64,000 bases of DNA, from contig NC_092574.1 in the NCBI RefSeq assembly GCF_037975245.1, positions 4,892,713 through 4,956,712 on the forward strand. Direction: 5' to 3'. How positions within the stretch are numbered: position 1 is the first letter of the stretch; each line of letters opens with the position of its first letter. The stretch comes from Apostichopus japonicus (Eukaryota > Echinodermata > Holothuroidea > Aspidochirotida > Stichopodidae). Of the stretch, positions 60,901-64,000 are shown in pieces. The notes under the pieces were generated by a model, which did no database searches, was not told the DNA's origin, and saw only the letters and a program-made list of their open reading frames with translations. The position numbers and the translations under genes were made by a program.

Positions 60901-62471
60901 CTGTGTATTACAGTTAGCTTGGTTAGTCAAAATAGATTCAATTCAAATATTAATGACGCTAAAGTTGAAGTTCCGGAATTTTGCAGTTTTGTAATATTGT
61001 GATTAATGTTAAATTGTAGATAATTGTGCGAGCAAATAAGTTCGGAGAACAACATGGAATCCATGTTTAAGAGCTCCATCTTCATCGCCGTCATGTGGTG
61101 ATAATATCAACGACGGCTTCTGTGTTAGATCTTTGTTTGAAATCTTCGCTTTTGAACGATAGGCTGGAGACTAAGAGCAGTCGTCAAACGAATTTCAAAC
61201 GCTGCGTTGAGAGTAGTTTATGGTGCATTTAAAGTCTACTTTTTGGAATTTTTATCAGCAAGTGTCTGATTTTCTGATGCGGCTCATGTTTTTGAATAAG
61301 TCGTAAAACTTTTGGCATTAAGAAATAATGGATTTTAAGAATTGAATGCGATGAATAATGGAGTGACCCACTTTTGTATGCTTCCCTGTTCAGTCACATC
61401 TACCGTACGGCGCGCAGCAGGATATTTATCATTCATGAATTCTTCATGCATACGCAACGGCTTGCACATTGTAGCTCAACCTACACAGACTTGTTGTGTT
61501 GAAATCCCATAGAGTAGCTTGAGGATTCTATCATATACAGTAGCTGTGGAGCTACTGGATGGCCCCAGAGTTTCAGAAGATGCTATTGTGTTCCACCAAA
61601 GTAATTAAATCTCCATGTTCGTGTCGTCAGTGTCGTATGACTATTTTCAAAAACCATCCAATATTTCTTTCAACATGTTACTCTTTGAGGTCTGTACATA
61701 AAATGTATCATTGCTGAGAGATAATATTGTACCTCAACAAAATCTTATGTTTAGAAAAGTGTTTATGTTTTCATTCAATGCAATGAAGCTTCCAATTGGT
61801 CGCTGATGTCGATGATGTGTTTATTATTACAATGTGTATATTTTTGCTTGTTTGAACATAAGATATGAAGTCTTGAAAAAAATACAGCTATCACTTGGCC
61901 TGAGTATTGACTAGAAGGTGGGTGTAGTTACATTATAGTGTGTGGTAATCTGCATGCACAAAGACACATTGACTTGGGTTAAGTAAGACAATTATGGTAA
62001 TTCCCATAAGAAACATTGTTGTCCGATGTGTTCCTGACCCTCCATCCTACCCCAAATCTCCTCCCCTCCCCCTTTCTCTGTTACTTTATTACACTTTAAT
62101 ATTTGTAGTTATTAAAAAGACAGAAATGTTGTTGACAATGGAGGCAGTTTCTCAAATCTCAAAGTGTTTGTTCCAATCTGTGAATGTGTAGCATGCCATA
62201 GTGAGTGTATCTATGGTACTAACATGGCAGTGTAGGCTGGGATACCATCCTAACCACAAACTGTACGGTGGTGATCAGCCGACTTCCTCGATTTTATAAC
62301 AACTTTGTTTTAAGAAGGAAAATTCTGTTACTTGGGATGATTCATTTTTCTGTTGGAAGCAATCTCAGCTGAACAAAAGATTCCTCTGGAGGTGGTACAG
62401 TATACCTGAGATCCTTACACAGCTTTGGCTGTACACTTACCTGGGATCTCCTGTCAATTACATACCACACT

Positions 62472-62545
62472 AATAATAATAAATGAGACTTATATAGCGC
62501 CAAATCAGTGGACAAAAGCCACTGCTCAAGGCGCTTTACAAAGAA
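62472..62545 (+). repeat. Nested-hairpin 'TATATAGCGCC...GGCGCTTTACA' repeat
   Basis: AGCGCC (62496-62501) pairs with GGCGCT (62530-62535), and inside it CAGTGG (62506-62511) pairs with CCACTG (62519-62524). Sequences of the form tatatagcgc..caaggcgctttaca recur in many marine animal genomes to my recollection. This is the only copy I see here. Confidence 0.5.
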
Positions 62546-64000
62546 AGCAGATACTCATAGATTTATGTGACTAGGAGATGACTATCAAGTATAAAGGAGA
62601 CTTCTTTTACAACTTCTGTTGTTGAACTATGTTCATAAGGAAGATACTTACTGCCATACTAATCTGGGTTGATAAGGTTTCCTATAGTCCTCTTGGGACT
62701 ACTTCCTACTTCTCTAGTCGTGTTTTGAAAGAGTTTTACAAGACATTGTACCTTTAATACAGTATTAAGATTGTTGTACTACATTTAACGTTGCTCACTA
62801 AGTAGATTCAAATGGATGCTTTGTAGTTTCAAGTATATATATAACATCATCCGGTGTTGATGTACTTGATACTGGAATCTTTGTTTGTTAGTTATCATTG
62901 GTTGTTTACTTTCAATATTGTGATATAAACCAGTTGACAAATGGAAAGTGCCACTCTGCCACGTACCAGCATGAATCTGGAGGACTTCTTCCAAATGTAA
63001 TTATCTCAGTCGGCACATAGGTCTTCCAAAAAACCAGACATTAAGTTATCAGGGGAATGATAAAAGTGAGTGTGGGATACTTAAATGCAGGACTAGGAGA
63101 GTATGTGTAATAGTGGGAGGAAACCATTACTGGACTGAGATGGTTCCCTGTAGGAACAGCATGATAAGTACATGCTCTTATTTGTACATTCAAAGATCCT
63201 CTTAATATGTTAAAAGGAATCAATTTAAATCAGAACAAATCTGTTTTTCATCTTTAGGAATGTCTTTCTATTAATATCAATAACAGCCCCTATTTTGCAC
63301 AGCCAAACATATGTCTCACCTCATTAAATTAGTCCCATATTTCTTTCAGGTATTTTATTGTTGTTATCTTTTCGTTAAGTTATTTCTGCATGGGACTTTA
63401 AACCAATGCTCTGTATGTATGCAGGCTTGTTCTCCTGAATGAAACTGAAATGCACATATGAAGCTTATCTGAGTGTATGTTAGGAATAAAATTGATGATT
63501 CTATGAATCTTGATGGGCCTATGACGAACCCTGTATGATGATGGCAGGACTCTGAGTGTCCACAGAGGCTTAAAGTGTGGTTAATGTGCACCGTGTGTCA
63601 CATGCCCAGCTTTTTGTGTCTGAATTTGACCGGCATTAAATGTTGGGAAAATTTGGAATCTAAAAGTAATTTGAAATGAGGGAGAAAATGTTCATAGAGC
63701 ATTCATGTGTAATTGTTGTTTTTACTTTATCCTGTCATTATTGTAATTATTATTGGGATTACTATTTCATTCTTTTTCCTATGCATGGATTATCTCTGTT
63801 CAGCTTTTGACTGGCTCATAAAGACTTCTCTTTTATAGTTTGGCTTTTGTCTTCATTTCAACAGAGTAAATTTATGCAGCCACTATGTAATATTACTCAG
63901 AAATTCATGTTTCCTGAAATTAATTTTAGTCTTGCAAAACAAGTAAAGTACACAGATTTAGTCATAGAAATAATGGTGTTCCCAAGCAATGGCTTGCACT

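Larger units (their letters stand above)
58571..64000. other. 3' UTR and downstream flank of gene B
   Basis: ATTAAA at 58885-58890 and again near 58930 are possible polyadenylation signals. T-rich runs at 59030-59060, 15 G at 60676-60690, a (TA)n tract and one hairpin repeat follow. No second gene was seen to the right edge. Confidence 0.5.

Noticed and set aside
1-64000. tRNA, rRNA or snRNA genes
   Set aside because: I looked for B-box-like ggttcgaatcc and snRNA landmarks and found none with a foldable gene around it; a covariance-model scan could still reveal one.

Overview
This is animal nuclear DNA: AT-rich, intron-split genes, many simple repeats and a dense load of small transposons. 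The only protein genes I can support are two plus-strand members of glycosyltransferase family GT29, close to the ST6GalNAc (alpha-N-acetylgalactosaminide alpha-2,6-sialyltransferase) III-VI branch. A pair of sialyltransferases plus this repeat style suggests a marine invertebrate deuterostome. An echinoderm, perhaps a sea cucumber, is my best guess, but the species cannot be fixed from the window alone.

Layout. Gene A is cut by the left edge. Its last three coding exons are at 245-648 (sialylmotif L), 8632-8739 (motif S) and 12807-13098 (motifs III and VS, stop). Gene B appears complete: exon 1 at 42026-42103 (ATG at 42065), then 43613-43873 (membrane anchor and stem), 46099-46505 (motif L), 57005-57112 (motif S) and 58258-58570 (motifs III and VS, stop), giving about 375 residues. 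The shared introns have the same phases (0, 2, 2) and both motif-S exons are 108 nt, so the genes are tandem paralogues. Both would be Golgi type II enzymes adding sialic acid to glycans; gene B shows the whole architecture, gene A only the catalytic half.

The rest is introns, about 29 kb between the genes, and flanks. This sequence is made largely of mobile elements and tandem arrays: six copies of a ~367-bp TTAA-flanked MITE; four hAT-like non-autonomous elements, three with perfect 8-bp target duplications and one with 7 of 8; an 827-bp TTAA element; an AT-rich inverted-repeat element; two copies of a 107-116-bp element with duplications of 8 and 11 bp and a conserved hairpin; two 25-bp palindromic insertions, each flanked by a 7-bp duplication; minisatellites of 69, 60 and 29 bp; a repeat family rich in AGGTCA half-sites; a LINE remnant; and a GC-rich block of overlapping open frames.

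The observations most worth following are the 25-bp palindromic insertions, the 107-116-bp element with a hammerhead-like core, the ~100-nt module shared by two different hAT-like elements, and the AGGTCA direct repeats carried by a dispersed repeat.
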